This document shows, in pieces, positions 45,752 to 53,899 of a DNA stretch of 64,000 nucleotides. The notes under the pieces are model-generated. The model ran no database searches. It had not been told where the DNA came from and saw only the letters and a list, made by a program, of their open reading frames with translations. This stretch comes from Bradyrhizobium guangdongense (GTDB lineage: Bacteria; Pseudomonadota; Alphaproteobacteria; Rhizobiales; Xanthobacteraceae), in contig NZ_CP030051.1 in assembly GCF_004114975.1 (NCBI RefSeq), forward strand, positions 7,157,501-7,221,500, in the 5' to 3' direction. The position numbers were made by a program, and so were the translations under genes. The first letter of the stretch is position 1. Every line of letters begins with the position of its first letter.

Positions 45752-46160
45752 CTAGACCTCGAACAACGCTTCAGCGGCCGGGGTGGCCAGCGAACGGGCG
45801 GATGACGCACAGGCGCTCGACGGTCCCTCGCCGCCGGCTCCGGCATCGCGCATGCCCCCCGCCCCTCCACTAGCGCGTTTTGCGGCGGAGTGGAATTCGC
45901 CAATGTGAACAAAATCACGTGCCTTCAATGTTTTAGGCAGGCTGCAGGCTCCTGATGCACGGTTTGGCGCTTTCGGCGGCAAGACTCGGCGCGAATCTCC
46001 ATGGCGATCCTGCGCAGACGCCATGAAGTTTTGATGATTTCGGCCCGACAATGTTCCGTCACGCCTTAAGCCGAAATCAATCTATGAATGGGGCCGGCCT
46101 GTTGAAAGAGGGGCAGTGCGCCGCTGGGTGCGGCGCAGCGAGCCCAGGACGCAGGACCAC
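45752..46160. other. Gene-free stretch with a CRP-like site
   Basis: No gene is supported. TGTGA-ACAAAA-TCACG (45904-45919) resembles a CRP/FNR-superfamily site with one mismatch in the second half. It lies 150 bp before the YbhN-like gene. The rest is unremarkable, GC-rich spacer. Confidence 0.35.
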
Positions 46161-46592
46161 CTAAGGCGCGGTCAGATAGCCGCGCTGATACGCGCTGGCC
46201 TGGTCGTCGAAAATCGCCATGGCCGTCGTCATCCGGCGGAATCCGAGGCGTTCGTAGAAGCCTTCCTTGCCCGGTACCGAATAGAGGATGATCTTGCGAT
46301 GTCCACGGCATCGCGCCAGCAGCCGCGCGACGAGCTCGCGGCCGAGACCTTGCCCCTGATAGTCCGGGTGCACTGCGACATCACACAGATGAGCGCAATC
46401 GCGGCCATCGGCCAGCGCACGTCCGGCGCCGACAAGGCGGCCTTCGTCATGGGCGAAGCTGAGAAACATGCTGTTGCCGAACACGAGCGCGAGATCGGCG
46501 GGTGCCTTGTTGCCGAGCGGGGCAACCCGATAAAGCGCGGAGAGCTCATCCCAGCTGATGCCGGCGGGATCGTCGGTCCAGACAATTGACAT
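46161..46592 (-). CDS. GNAT-family N-acetyltransferase
   Basis: This 143-residue single GNAT domain has the acetyl-CoA pyrophosphate loop in VAVHPDYQGQGLGRELVARL (motif A, Q-x-x-G-x-G), followed by KIILYSVPGKEGFYERLGFR (motif B). The acceptor is unknown. It is the last gene of the tetR-dbjA-selW operon, 18 bp after selW. Confidence 0.88.
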   Translation of the reverse strand: MSIVWTDDPAGISWDELSALYRVAPLGNKAPADLALVFGNSMFLSFAHDEGRLVGAGRALADGRDCAHLCDVAVHPDYQGQGLGRELVARLLARCRGHRKIILYSVPGKEGFYERLGFRRMTTAMAIFDDQASAYQRGYLTAP

Positions 46593-46610
46593 CGGCCACG
46601 TCTCCCCGCT

Positions 46611-46838
46611 TCAGCGCCGCGCCGCGATGACTGCAGCGACGATTTCGTCACTGCCCGGGAAGTGGCCCTTGCTGCGGCTTGCGACAATCCGCTCGCCAAG
46701 CTTGACCTGAAAGACGCCTCCCTTGCCTGGCACGAGATCCGGTTCCAAAGCCAGTTGCCGGCGCAGCGCCGCGGCCGCTTCTCTTGCATGCTTTTCGTAG
46801 CCGCACGGACGGCAATAGATAATGGTCACGTCAGACAT
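46611..46838 (-). CDS. SelT/SelW/SelH-family (Rdx) protein
   Basis: This 75-residue thioredoxin-like protein has YCRPCGYEKHA near the N-terminus, the CXXC redox motif of selenoprotein-W relatives with Cys in place of selenocysteine. GGVFQVKLGERIVASR and the C-terminal helix fit the family. It may bind glutathione or act in peroxide defence. AAGGAG before ATG 46838 sets the start, 11 bp after the dbjA stop. Confidence 0.85.
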   Translation of the reverse strand: MSDVTIIYCRPCGYEKHAREAAAALRRQLALEPDLVPGKGGVFQVKLGERIVASRSKGHFPGSDEIVAAVIAARR

Positions 46839-46849
46839 TTCGCGCTCCT

Positions 46850-47782
46850 TCACGCTGCAAGCTGCGGGCGCATCGCTTCGATGCCGGCGATCCAGCCCGC
46901 GACGGAGCGGCCGATCGCCTCGGGGTGATCCTCCTGAAGGAAGTGTAGGCCGGGGCCGAGATGCACGTGAGCGCAATGCTTCAGCGAGGCTGCGAACGCC
47001 TCCGCGTAGGCGGGCGAGACGATGGCGCCGGGCGCACCTGAGAACAGCAGCTTGGGATAGGACGATGCGGCGAGCGCCGCATGCGCCGATTGAAATGTCG
47101 CGTAGACATCGGCGGGTTCGCCCGCGATCGGCAGCTCGCGCGGAAGTGCGAGAACGGGTCGGCGGCTCTCCGGGGTCGGGAAGGGCGCGCGGTACGGCGC
47201 CATCTCCTCGTCGCTGAGCTTTCGCACGATGCCGCCGGGCAGCACGCGCTCGACGAAGGCATTGGCCTCCAGGATCATGGCCTCGCCCTCGCCCGGCGTC
47301 CTGAACTTGCGGAAGGCCGCCCGCGCAGCCTCTGCGTGGTCCTGCTCTTCGGCGACCTCGGTATGATGGAAATCCTGCCAGCTCGGCATCGGGCGAATGA
47401 ACTCCATGAAGGCGAGACCGCGTACGAGGTCCGGGCGGCGCGCAGCAAGATGAAGAGCGAGCGCCGTGCCCCAATCCTGCGCGACGAGATAGGCGGACGT
47501 TATACCGCGCTGTTCGATGAAGGCATCGAGATAGCGGGCGAGGTCGAAGAAGCGATAGGCGATGTCCGGCTTGTCGGATTGGCCGAAGCCGATGTTGTCG
47601 GGCGCGATGCAATGCGCGACGGGCGCCACCAGCGGCAGAATGTTGCGCCAGATGTGCGACGATGTCGGATTGCCGTGCAGGAAGAGCGCGACGGGCGCGT
47701 CCTCCGCGCCGGTCTCGCGATAGGCCATGCTGCTTCCGAGGACGGACGCTTTGCGAATCTCAATCTCGATCTGCTTGGTCAT
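46850..47782 (-). CDS. dbjA: Haloalkane dehalogenase, DbjA type
   Basis: This 310-residue alpha/beta hydrolase cleaves carbon-halogen bonds by water. HGNPTSSHIWR carries the halide-binding Asn, AQDWGTALALHLAA the nucleophile Asp and neighbouring Trp, FMEFIRP the catalytic Glu, and LHFLQEDH the His. The lid includes FHHTEVAEEQDHAEAARA, which I remember as the DbjA-specific insertion, and the sequence is very close to B. japonicum DbjA as I recall it. A segment reading APDNIGFGQ differs from APDLIGFGQ. The start overlaps the tetR stop by 4 bp. Confidence 0.92.
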   Translation of the reverse strand: MTKQIEIEIRKASVLGSSMAYRETGAEDAPVALFLHGNPTSSHIWRNILPLVAPVAHCIAPDNIGFGQSDKPDIAYRFFDLARYLDAFIEQRGITSAYLVAQDWGTALALHLAARRPDLVRGLAFMEFIRPMPSWQDFHHTEVAEEQDHAEAARAAFRKFRTPGEGEAMILEANAFVERVLPGGIVRKLSDEEMAPYRAPFPTPESRRPVLALPRELPIAGEPADVYATFQSAHAALAASSYPKLLFSGAPGAIVSPAYAEAFAASLKHCAHVHLGPGLHFLQEDHPEAIGRSVAGWIAGIEAMRPQLAA

Positions 47783-48369
47783 GTCAGCTCCTTGAACACG
47801 GTTTGGAATGCGATGGTCTTGAAACGCTCGAGCGCCTGGGGGTTGCGATCGACCTTCATGCGCAGGATCGCCCCCTGCCAGGACGCAAGCAGGAAGTCGG
47901 CAAGCTCCTCGGGCGGGAAATCGGAGGCGATCTCGCCGCAGGTCTGGGCCTCCCTGATGCAGGCGGCGAACGGCACGCGCCATTCGGCAAAGATCTGCGC
48001 CAGACGCGCGCGCAGCAGCTCGCTGCTTCCGGTCGCTTCCAGGCTGAGATCGCCGATCAGGCAGCCACGACCGTAGCCGTCGGCCTCGAGACGGCCGGTG
48101 ATGATGTCGAGATAGCGCTTCAGCCGCGCGCGCGGCGTCAGCGAGGTGTCCTCGAGCGCCTCCGCGACCAGCCCCCTGGTGACATCGAAATAGCGGTCGA
48201 GCACCTCGGAGGCGAACGCCTCCTTGGAGCGGAAATGGTTGGTGAAGGACCCCTGCGGAGCGCCCGCTGCAGCGGTGACGTCGCGCACGCTGGTGCCGTG
48301 ATAACCGGTCCGGAACATGACCTTCAGGCCGGCGTCGAGGATGGCGTCTTTGAGCGATGGCTTTGGCAT
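47779..48369 (-). CDS. TetR-family regulator of the dbjA operon
   Basis: This 196-residue repressor has an N-terminal helix-turn-helix GYHGTSVRDVTAAAGAPQGS followed by FTNHFRSKEAFASEVLDRYF. The C-terminal ligand domain is of the TetR_C type with two cysteines. It heads a four-gene operon with dbjA, selW and GNAT genes. An 18-bp palindrome 9 bp upstream is a candidate operator, so it probably represses its own operon until a ligand, perhaps a haloalkane, binds. Confidence 0.9.
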   Translation of the reverse strand: MPKPSLKDAILDAGLKVMFRTGYHGTSVRDVTAAAGAPQGSFTNHFRSKEAFASEVLDRYFDVTRGLVAEALEDTSLTPRARLKRYLDIITGRLEADGYGRGCLIGDLSLEATGSSELLRARLAQIFAEWRVPFAACIREAQTCGEIASDFPPEELADFLLASWQGAILRMKVDRNPQALERFKTIAFQTVFKELT

Positions 48370-48377
48370 GGAGATAT

Positions 48378-48395
48378 AATACGTACGTACGTATT
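48378..48395. promoter_or_regulatory. Perfect 18-bp palindromic operator
   Basis: AATACGTACGTACGTATT is its own reverse complement. It lies 9 bp before the tetR start. Its length and symmetry fit a TetR dimer site overlapping the promoter or leader. Confidence 0.8.
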
Positions 48396-48446
48396 GCTGT
48401 CAAGCGCGGATTTCTCGTCGCGACAATCGCGTTTGAGATCAATTGA

Positions 48447-48755
48447 TTATTGAACTTTTGGTGCCACAGGCTGGCTGCGCGAGACCACCCAATAACGCAG
48501 CCAAGCGCCGATGGTACAGCCGACGAGGTAACAGGCGAACAAGACCAGCCCGAGATCGAGCCAGTAGCCGAAGCGGCCCGGGACGACATGGGCAAAGGAG
48601 GCTGCAACCAAGCCCGCAACCAGCGCCGCGAGCCAGCGCGCCGTGACTTTCGAGGTGCCGTTGCCGCGCTGGACCACCGAGATCCAGCCCATGCAGAAGC
48701 CCAGCAGAGCCGAGCCGATCAGCCAGCCCATATGGAACGAGACGAGATAGGGCAT
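48447..48755 (-). CDS. Small three-helix membrane protein
   Basis: This 102-residue protein has three hydrophobic segments (MGWLIGSALLGFCMGWIS; WLAALVAGLVAASFAHVV; LDLGLVLFACYLVGCTIGAW). No catalytic motif is seen. GAGGTGAC before ATG 48755 sets the start. It begins 2 bp after the stop of the OmpA/BON gene and is probably cotranscribed. The function is unknown; it may be a partner of that envelope protein. Confidence 0.75.
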   Translation of the reverse strand: MPYLVSFHMGWLIGSALLGFCMGWISVVQRGNGTSKVTARWLAALVAGLVAASFAHVVPGRFGYWLDLGLVLFACYLVGCTIGAWLRYWVVSRSQPVAPKVQ

Positions 48756-48757
48756 CG

Positions 48758-50152
48758 TCACCTCACCAGAAATTCGATGCGGCGGTTTTGCGCCTTGCCG
48801 TCGTCGGTGTCGTTGCCCGCGACAGGCTGCGTGCTGCCGTAACCGACGGCGGTGAAGCGATCCGCCGGCAGGCCGGCCTTGACCAGATAAGCGATCACCG
48901 CCTGCGCGCGCTTTTCGGACAGCGCCTGGTTGAAGGAATCCTCGCCGTCGGCATCGGTATGACCCGCGACCTCGATATTGGTGGTCGGGCAACGCAACGC
49001 CGTCTCGATCAGATGATCGAGAATGCCGGCGGAGTCAGGATCGATGTCGGCGCGCTTGGGCTCGAAGCGGATCTTGCCCTTGGCCAGCAGTTCGGAAAAC
49101 AATTGCTGGCAGACGGTGCCGTCGACAGGCCCCGCCGCGGGCTTCACGGTGATTTCGGGCTTGTATTGCCAGGTCTTCGGAAAGTCCTTGCCGAGACCGG
49201 CGCGAATGTCGTTGGCGGCGCCTTCGTACAACGCATCTCCCGACAGCTTGACCTCGCGATCGGATACCACGAGCGTGCCGGTCGACAGCCGCGACAGCGC
49301 GCCGAGCGCTGCGACCACGGCAGTATTGAAGGAGCTGGGCGCACCGATGCTGGCCTTGAGATTGTCGACCACCTTCTCCGCAAAGAACTTTCGCGAGGCG
49401 CTGGTTGCGATCGCTGCGTGCACGGTGTTGTCGGGCACGTAGCCGGTCAGCGTCACGGTGGCGGCAACCGGATCCTTGTAGGCCTGGAAGATATAAGGGG
49501 GCGCCTTAATCTCGTTGGCGGCGATCGAGAAGCCTTCGGGGAGATTCTTCAGCGCCGCGGCGATCGCCTCGCGGCCGCCGAGATCGCGCGCCATGCCCGA
49601 TAGGGTGACCTTGGTGTCCGAGATCGTGATCTTGCCGTCCTTGAGCTTGCCGATCTGGTCGAGCAGCAGCATCGCGGCCGCCTCGAAGCGCGGCGGTGCG
49701 CCGCGGGCCAGGCCCATCTGATCGGCGACCTCGGTCCCGTTGACCTCCTTGCGCGCGGCCTCTGTGAGTCGCGCCTTCATCGACGGCAACGGGGCGGAGC
49801 CCGACAGCGTCACCCGCACCACGTCACGCTCGGCGTTCCAGACGAAGGGTTTTGCTTCGGGAACAAGGCGGGTCTGGTCGTCGACCAGCCGCACGCCCGG
49901 CACCATCTCGACCGTGGTCACGGCATCGCGGCGCCCCTCCTCGGAAAAGGCATCCGCGGCCAAGCTTACGTCACGGCCGTCGACTGCGATCCGGGTCTTG
50001 TCCAGGACGGTGTCCTTGAGTGCGGCCGAGCTACGGGCCGACAGGTCGGCCTCTACAGGCAAGGTGTTATTCCAGGCCGCAAATCCCCACATGACGGCCA
50101 GGGGAATCAGCCCCGGCCACCATTTGCTGGCCCACCTGAAAAGCATCTGCAT
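48758..50152 (-). CDS. BON-domain/OmpA-family envelope protein
   Basis: This 464-residue protein has one N-terminal membrane helix (WPGLIPLAVMWGFAAWN), so it is anchored in the inner membrane. Two to three BON-like modules follow in the periplasm (VTLSGMARDLGGREAIAAAL, ATVTLTGYVPDNTVHAAIA, EVKLSGDALYEGAANDI). The C-terminal OmpA peptidoglycan-binding domain has IEVAGHTDADGEDSFNQALS and NRRIEFLV. It probably links membrane and cell wall. The start is one of two close ATGs (50152, 50146). Confidence 0.88.
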   Translation of the reverse strand: MQMLFRWASKWWPGLIPLAVMWGFAAWNNTLPVEADLSARSSAALKDTVLDKTRIAVDGRDVSLAADAFSEEGRRDAVTTVEMVPGVRLVDDQTRLVPEAKPFVWNAERDVVRVTLSGSAPLPSMKARLTEAARKEVNGTEVADQMGLARGAPPRFEAAAMLLLDQIGKLKDGKITISDTKVTLSGMARDLGGREAIAAALKNLPEGFSIAANEIKAPPYIFQAYKDPVAATVTLTGYVPDNTVHAAIATSASRKFFAEKVVDNLKASIGAPSSFNTAVVAALGALSRLSTGTLVVSDREVKLSGDALYEGAANDIRAGLGKDFPKTWQYKPEITVKPAAGPVDGTVCQQLFSELLAKGKIRFEPKRADIDPDSAGILDHLIETALRCPTTNIEVAGHTDADGEDSFNQALSEKRAQAVIAYLVKAGLPADRFTAVGYGSTQPVAGNDTDDGKAQNRRIEFLVR

Positions 50153-50319
50153 TCGACGACCCGAACTCTGGAACCGGAGACAAAACAAACCCTTGGCAGG
50201 CTGTCAAACCGGAAATGGGGCCGTTTAGGGGACTGCGCGTGAAACAATTGGAATAACTTTTTCTTCAAGGGTCGTTCCTTAAATTGACGGCGAAATGCCC
50301 AGGGGGCCGGCCGGCCGGT

Positions 50320-51378
50320 ATGAAACAACTCCGTAACAACGTCATTCGCGCCGGGCTGGGTGCACTTTACTTCAGCGGGGCGCATCATCTGCTGCGTCCG
50401 CTGCTGTCGGGCGTCGGCGCGATTTTCATGCTGCACCATGTGCGGCCGGCCCGAGAGGGCGCGTTTCAGCCGAACCGGCATCTCGAGGTCACCCCCGATT
50501 TCCTGCGGGCAACCCTGTGCCATCTGCGTTCGCGCGAGATCGACATCGTCAGCATGGACGAGCTGCACGAGCGGCTGGTTCAGGGCCGGTTCGATCGCCG
50601 CTTCGCGGCGTTCACCCTCGACGACGGTTATCGCGACAACCGGGACCATGCATTGCCGGTGCTGCGCGAATTCGACGCGCCGGCGACCATCTATGTCGCC
50701 AGCGACTTCGCCGAGGGCACTGGACGGTTGTGGTGGGTCGCTCTGGAAGCGGTCGTCGCCAAGGCCGGGCAGGTCGACGTCAAGATCGGCCATTCCGCGC
50801 TTCGGCTCGATGCATCGACGCCGGCCGCAAAGCAGGCGACATTCGATCACCTGCACGATTGGCTGCGCGCGTTGCCGGGCGAGCATGATCTGAAGCGCGA
50901 GATCGAGGCGCTGTGCGCCGCCCATGGCATCGACATGGAAGCCGTGTGCCGCAGCCTCTGCCTGTCCTGGGACGAGGTGAAACGGCTCGCGACCGATCCG
51001 CTGATCACGATCGGCGCTCACAGCGTCAGCCATTGCAATCTCGCCAAGCAAAGCGAGGAGATCGCCGCGCAGGAGATGGCCGTGAGCCGGGCGCGGATCG
51101 CGCAGGCGCTGGACCGCGACGTGCTCCATCTCGCCTACCCCTATGGCGACCGCGAGGCCGCGGGGACGCGCGAATTCGCACTGGCCGCATCCGCCGGCTT
51201 CAAGACCGCGGTGACGACACGACCCGGCATGCTGTTCGCCGAGAACGCGGGGCACATGACCGCGCTGCCGCGCGTTTCGCTCAACGGAAATTATCAGGAC
51301 GCGCGCATTCTGCCGGTGCTGACCTCTGGCGCCGCGACCGCGATGTGGAACGGCTTCCGCCGGATCGCGGCGGCTTGA
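50320..51378 (+). CDS. Polysaccharide deacetylase family protein
   Basis: This 352-residue CE4-type protein has the catalytic FTLDDGYRDN (a TFDDG variant), metal-binding GAHSVSH (HSxxH) and the downstream HLAYPYGDRE. A hydrophobic N-terminal stretch (about 15-35) may be a membrane anchor. It would remove N-acetyl groups from a glycan; its target is unknown. ATG 50320 is preferred to 50284. It is divergent from the OmpA gene. Confidence 0.88.
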   Translation: MKQLRNNVIRAGLGALYFSGAHHLLRPLLSGVGAIFMLHHVRPAREGAFQPNRHLEVTPDFLRATLCHLRSREIDIVSMDELHERLVQGRFDRRFAAFTLDDGYRDNRDHALPVLREFDAPATIYVASDFAEGTGRLWWVALEAVVAKAGQVDVKIGHSALRLDASTPAAKQATFDHLHDWLRALPGEHDLKREIEALCAAHGIDMEAVCRSLCLSWDEVKRLATDPLITIGAHSVSHCNLAKQSEEIAAQEMAVSRARIAQALDRDVLHLAYPYGDREAAGTREFALAASAGFKTAVTTRPGMLFAENAGHMTALPRVSLNGNYQDARILPVLTSGAATAMWNGFRRIAAA

Positions 51379-51463
51379 TGATCGTCCCGGCGCGGGCCGG
51401 AACGACGCCGAGTTGACTCCCCTCCCCGCGGCGCTCAAAACGTCGTCAACCAAGGGAGGCACC

Positions 51464-52264
51464 ATGTCCAACGATCTGTTCTCGCTCAAAGGCCGCATCG
51501 CACTCGTGACCGGCGGCTCGCGCGGCATCGGCAAGATGATCGCGGCCGGATTTCTCGGTGCCGGCGCCGCGAAGGTCTACATCACCGCGCGCAAGGCCGG
51601 TCCCTGCGAAGCCACCGCGAAAGAGCTCTCGGCGCAATATGACGGCGAATGCATCGCGCTGCCGATCGACATCTCGACCGTCGAAGGCTGCAACAAGCTG
51701 GCTTCCGAGATCATCAAGCTGGAGCCGAAGCTCGACATCCTCGTCAACAATGCCGGCGCAGCCTGGGGCGCTGAGTTCGACGAATTCCCCGAAAGCGGCT
51801 GGGACAAGGTGATGGACCTCAACGTCAAATCGCTGTTCTTCCTGACCAAGGCGCTGGCAAAGCCGCTGCGCGCCGCGGCCTCGCACGAGCGGCCCGCCAA
51901 GGTCATCAACATCGCCTCGGTCGACGGCATCTTCGTCAATCCCGGCGAGACCTACTCCTATGCCGCGAGCAAGGCCGCGGTGATTCATCTGACGCGGCGC
52001 ATGGCAACGAAGCTGATCAAGGACAACATCAACGTCACCGCGATCGCACCGGGTGCGTTCAAGTCAGACATGAACCGCGCCGCGCGCGATCATTCGGATG
52101 AGGTCGCAAAACGCATTCCGGCGCGGCGCATCGGCACCGACGAGGATATGGCGGGCGTGGCGATCTATCTCGCCTCGCGCGCGGGCGATTACGTCGTCGG
52201 CAACACCATCGCGGTCGACGGCGGTGTTGTGTATGCGAATGCCGGATTGGAGATCGCGGGGTAA
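51464..52264 (+). CDS. Short-chain dehydrogenase/reductase
   Basis: This 266-residue SDR has TGGSRGIGKMI (cofactor-binding Gly motif), NNAGAAWG, the active site Ser in INIASVDGI and YSYAASK (YxxxK). The C-terminus has VAIYLASRAGDYVVGNTIAV as in 3-oxoacyl-ACP reductase-like members. GGGAGG precedes ATG 51464. The substrate is unknown; the neighbouring box genes are on the other strand. Confidence 0.92.
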   Translation: MSNDLFSLKGRIALVTGGSRGIGKMIAAGFLGAGAAKVYITARKAGPCEATAKELSAQYDGECIALPIDISTVEGCNKLASEIIKLEPKLDILVNNAGAAWGAEFDEFPESGWDKVMDLNVKSLFFLTKALAKPLRAAASHERPAKVINIASVDGIFVNPGETYSYAASKAAVIHLTRRMATKLIKDNINVTAIAPGAFKSDMNRAARDHSDEVAKRIPARRIGTDEDMAGVAIYLASRAGDYVVGNTIAVDGGVVYANAGLEIAG

Positions 52265-52299
52265 AGAGGAGCGGCGCGGCCCACGCTCCACGCACGCTT

Positions 52300-52402
52300 T
52301 CATGCCCCGCGAAGGCGGTGCATCCAGTACGCCGCGGTCCATCGGCTCAATCACTGCGGCCTCTTGAAATACTGGATCACCCGCTTTCGCGGGTGATGAC
52401 AC
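52300..52402. repeat. Dispersed intergenic palindrome, family B
   Basis: CATGCCCCGCGAAGGCGG then GCATCCAGTACGCCGCGG mirrors AATACTGGATCACCCGC and TTTCGCGGGTGATGACA. It fills the gap between the convergent SDR and boxB genes. Confidence 0.75.
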
Positions 52403-52434
52403 CATTTGTGCTGCGAGGGCGTCGACCCTAGCGC

Positions 52435-53886
52435 TTACGACTCGATCTTCACGTATTCGAAATCGCCCGGCTTGTTGTCGATGCCGACCTTTGGGGGCGA
52501 GATCCACGAGGCGAACTTGCCGCTTTCGGTGACCGGCTGCATCAGCGAGGTGATGAAGTCGCCGTCGCTCTTCGAGGGCAGCCACTCGTCCTTGCGCTTG
52601 GCCCAGGTGGCATTGTCGATCAGGATGCCGTCGGGCGTGGCGTGCACGTCCTTGAACTCGCCGATGTGGCGGTGGAAGGCGACATTGGGCAGGGTCAGCT
52701 TGAAGTCATAGCCCGCGGTCGAAATCACCTTGTTCCAGCGCAGCAGGCCCTTGACGCAATCCTGGCTGTAATCGTCGCGCAGGCGCATGTTGAGCGCGGT
52801 CAGCGCCGGCTCGTCGACCAGCTTGATCTCGCCATTGATCAGCTTGAGCACCGGATAGGTGGAATTCTTGAGCTGATGATCGTCCTCGATCTGTGTCTCG
52901 TGGTAGCGGCCCTTGATGCCGGCGTTGAAGGCATTCGCCGCGTTGGTCGAGACTTCCGAGCCGAACAGGTCGAGCGACAGCGTGTAGTGCAGGTTCAGCT
53001 TCTTCTGGATGGTCGGGAGATCGATGACGCCGAGCGCGCGGACCTTCGCGATGTCGGTGGGATCGGTGATGCCTGCGGCTTTCATCGCCTCGCAGGTGCG
53101 CTGCACGACGCGGGTGATGCCGGTCTCGCCGACGAACATGTGGTGCGCTTCTTCGGTCAGCATGAAACGGCAGGTGCGCGACAGGGGATCGAAGCCCGAC
53201 TGCGCCAGTGAGTGCAGCTGCATCTTGCCGTCGCGGTCGGTGAAGTAAGTGAACATGAAGAAGGACAGCCAGTCCGGCGTCGCCTCGTTGAAGGCGCCCA
53301 GCATGCGCGGCGCATCGGCATCGCCCGAGCGACGGCGCAACAACTCGTCGGCCTCTTCGCGGCCGTCGCGGCCGAAGTATTTCTGCAGCAGATAGACCAT
53401 CGCCCAGAGGTGACGGCCTTCCTCCACGTTGACCTGGAACAAATTGCGCATGTCGTAGAGCGAGGGCGCGGTCTTGCCGAGATGGCGCTGTTGCTCGACC
53501 GAGGCGGGTTCGGTGTCGCCCTGGATCACGATCAGGCGGCGCAGCATGGCGCGATGCTCGCCGGGGACTTCCTGCCAGGCCGGCTCGCCATAATGCTCGC
53601 CGAACGGCACGACGCGATTTTCTTCCTGCGGCGCCAGCAGAATGCCCCAGCGATATTCGGGCATGCGGACGTAATCGAACTTGGCCCAGCCGCGCGGATC
53701 GACGGAGTAAGCGGTACGCAAATAGACCAGCGATTCCTGGAAGCCTTCCGGCCCCATGTCGCTCCACCAATCCATATAGCCGGGATGCCAGCCTTCCAGG
53801 GCCTTGAGCACCTGGCGGTCTTCGGCGAGATTCACGTTGTTCGGAATCTTGGTCGAGTAGTCGACGTTCATGATGTTCATGTTCAT
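52435..53886 (-). CDS. boxB: Benzoyl-CoA 2,3-epoxidase subunit B
   Basis: This 483-residue di-iron monooxygenase epoxidises benzoyl-CoA in the aerobic box pathway. Iron-ligand helices include FQVNVEEGRHLWAMVYLL and RFMLTEEAHHMFVGETG (ExxH pairs). WHPGYMDWWSDMGPEGFQ at the N-terminus is family-typical. It needs the reductase BoxA, which is not encoded in this window. It lies 13 bp after boxC and is last in its operon. Confidence 0.96.
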   Translation of the reverse strand: MNMNIMNVDYSTKIPNNVNLAEDRQVLKALEGWHPGYMDWWSDMGPEGFQESLVYLRTAYSVDPRGWAKFDYVRMPEYRWGILLAPQEENRVVPFGEHYGEPAWQEVPGEHRAMLRRLIVIQGDTEPASVEQQRHLGKTAPSLYDMRNLFQVNVEEGRHLWAMVYLLQKYFGRDGREEADELLRRRSGDADAPRMLGAFNEATPDWLSFFMFTYFTDRDGKMQLHSLAQSGFDPLSRTCRFMLTEEAHHMFVGETGITRVVQRTCEAMKAAGITDPTDIAKVRALGVIDLPTIQKKLNLHYTLSLDLFGSEVSTNAANAFNAGIKGRYHETQIEDDHQLKNSTYPVLKLINGEIKLVDEPALTALNMRLRDDYSQDCVKGLLRWNKVISTAGYDFKLTLPNVAFHRHIGEFKDVHATPDGILIDNATWAKRKDEWLPSKSDGDFITSLMQPVTESGKFASWISPPKVGIDNKPGDFEYVKIES

Positions 53887-53899
53887 GGCCGTGCTCTCC

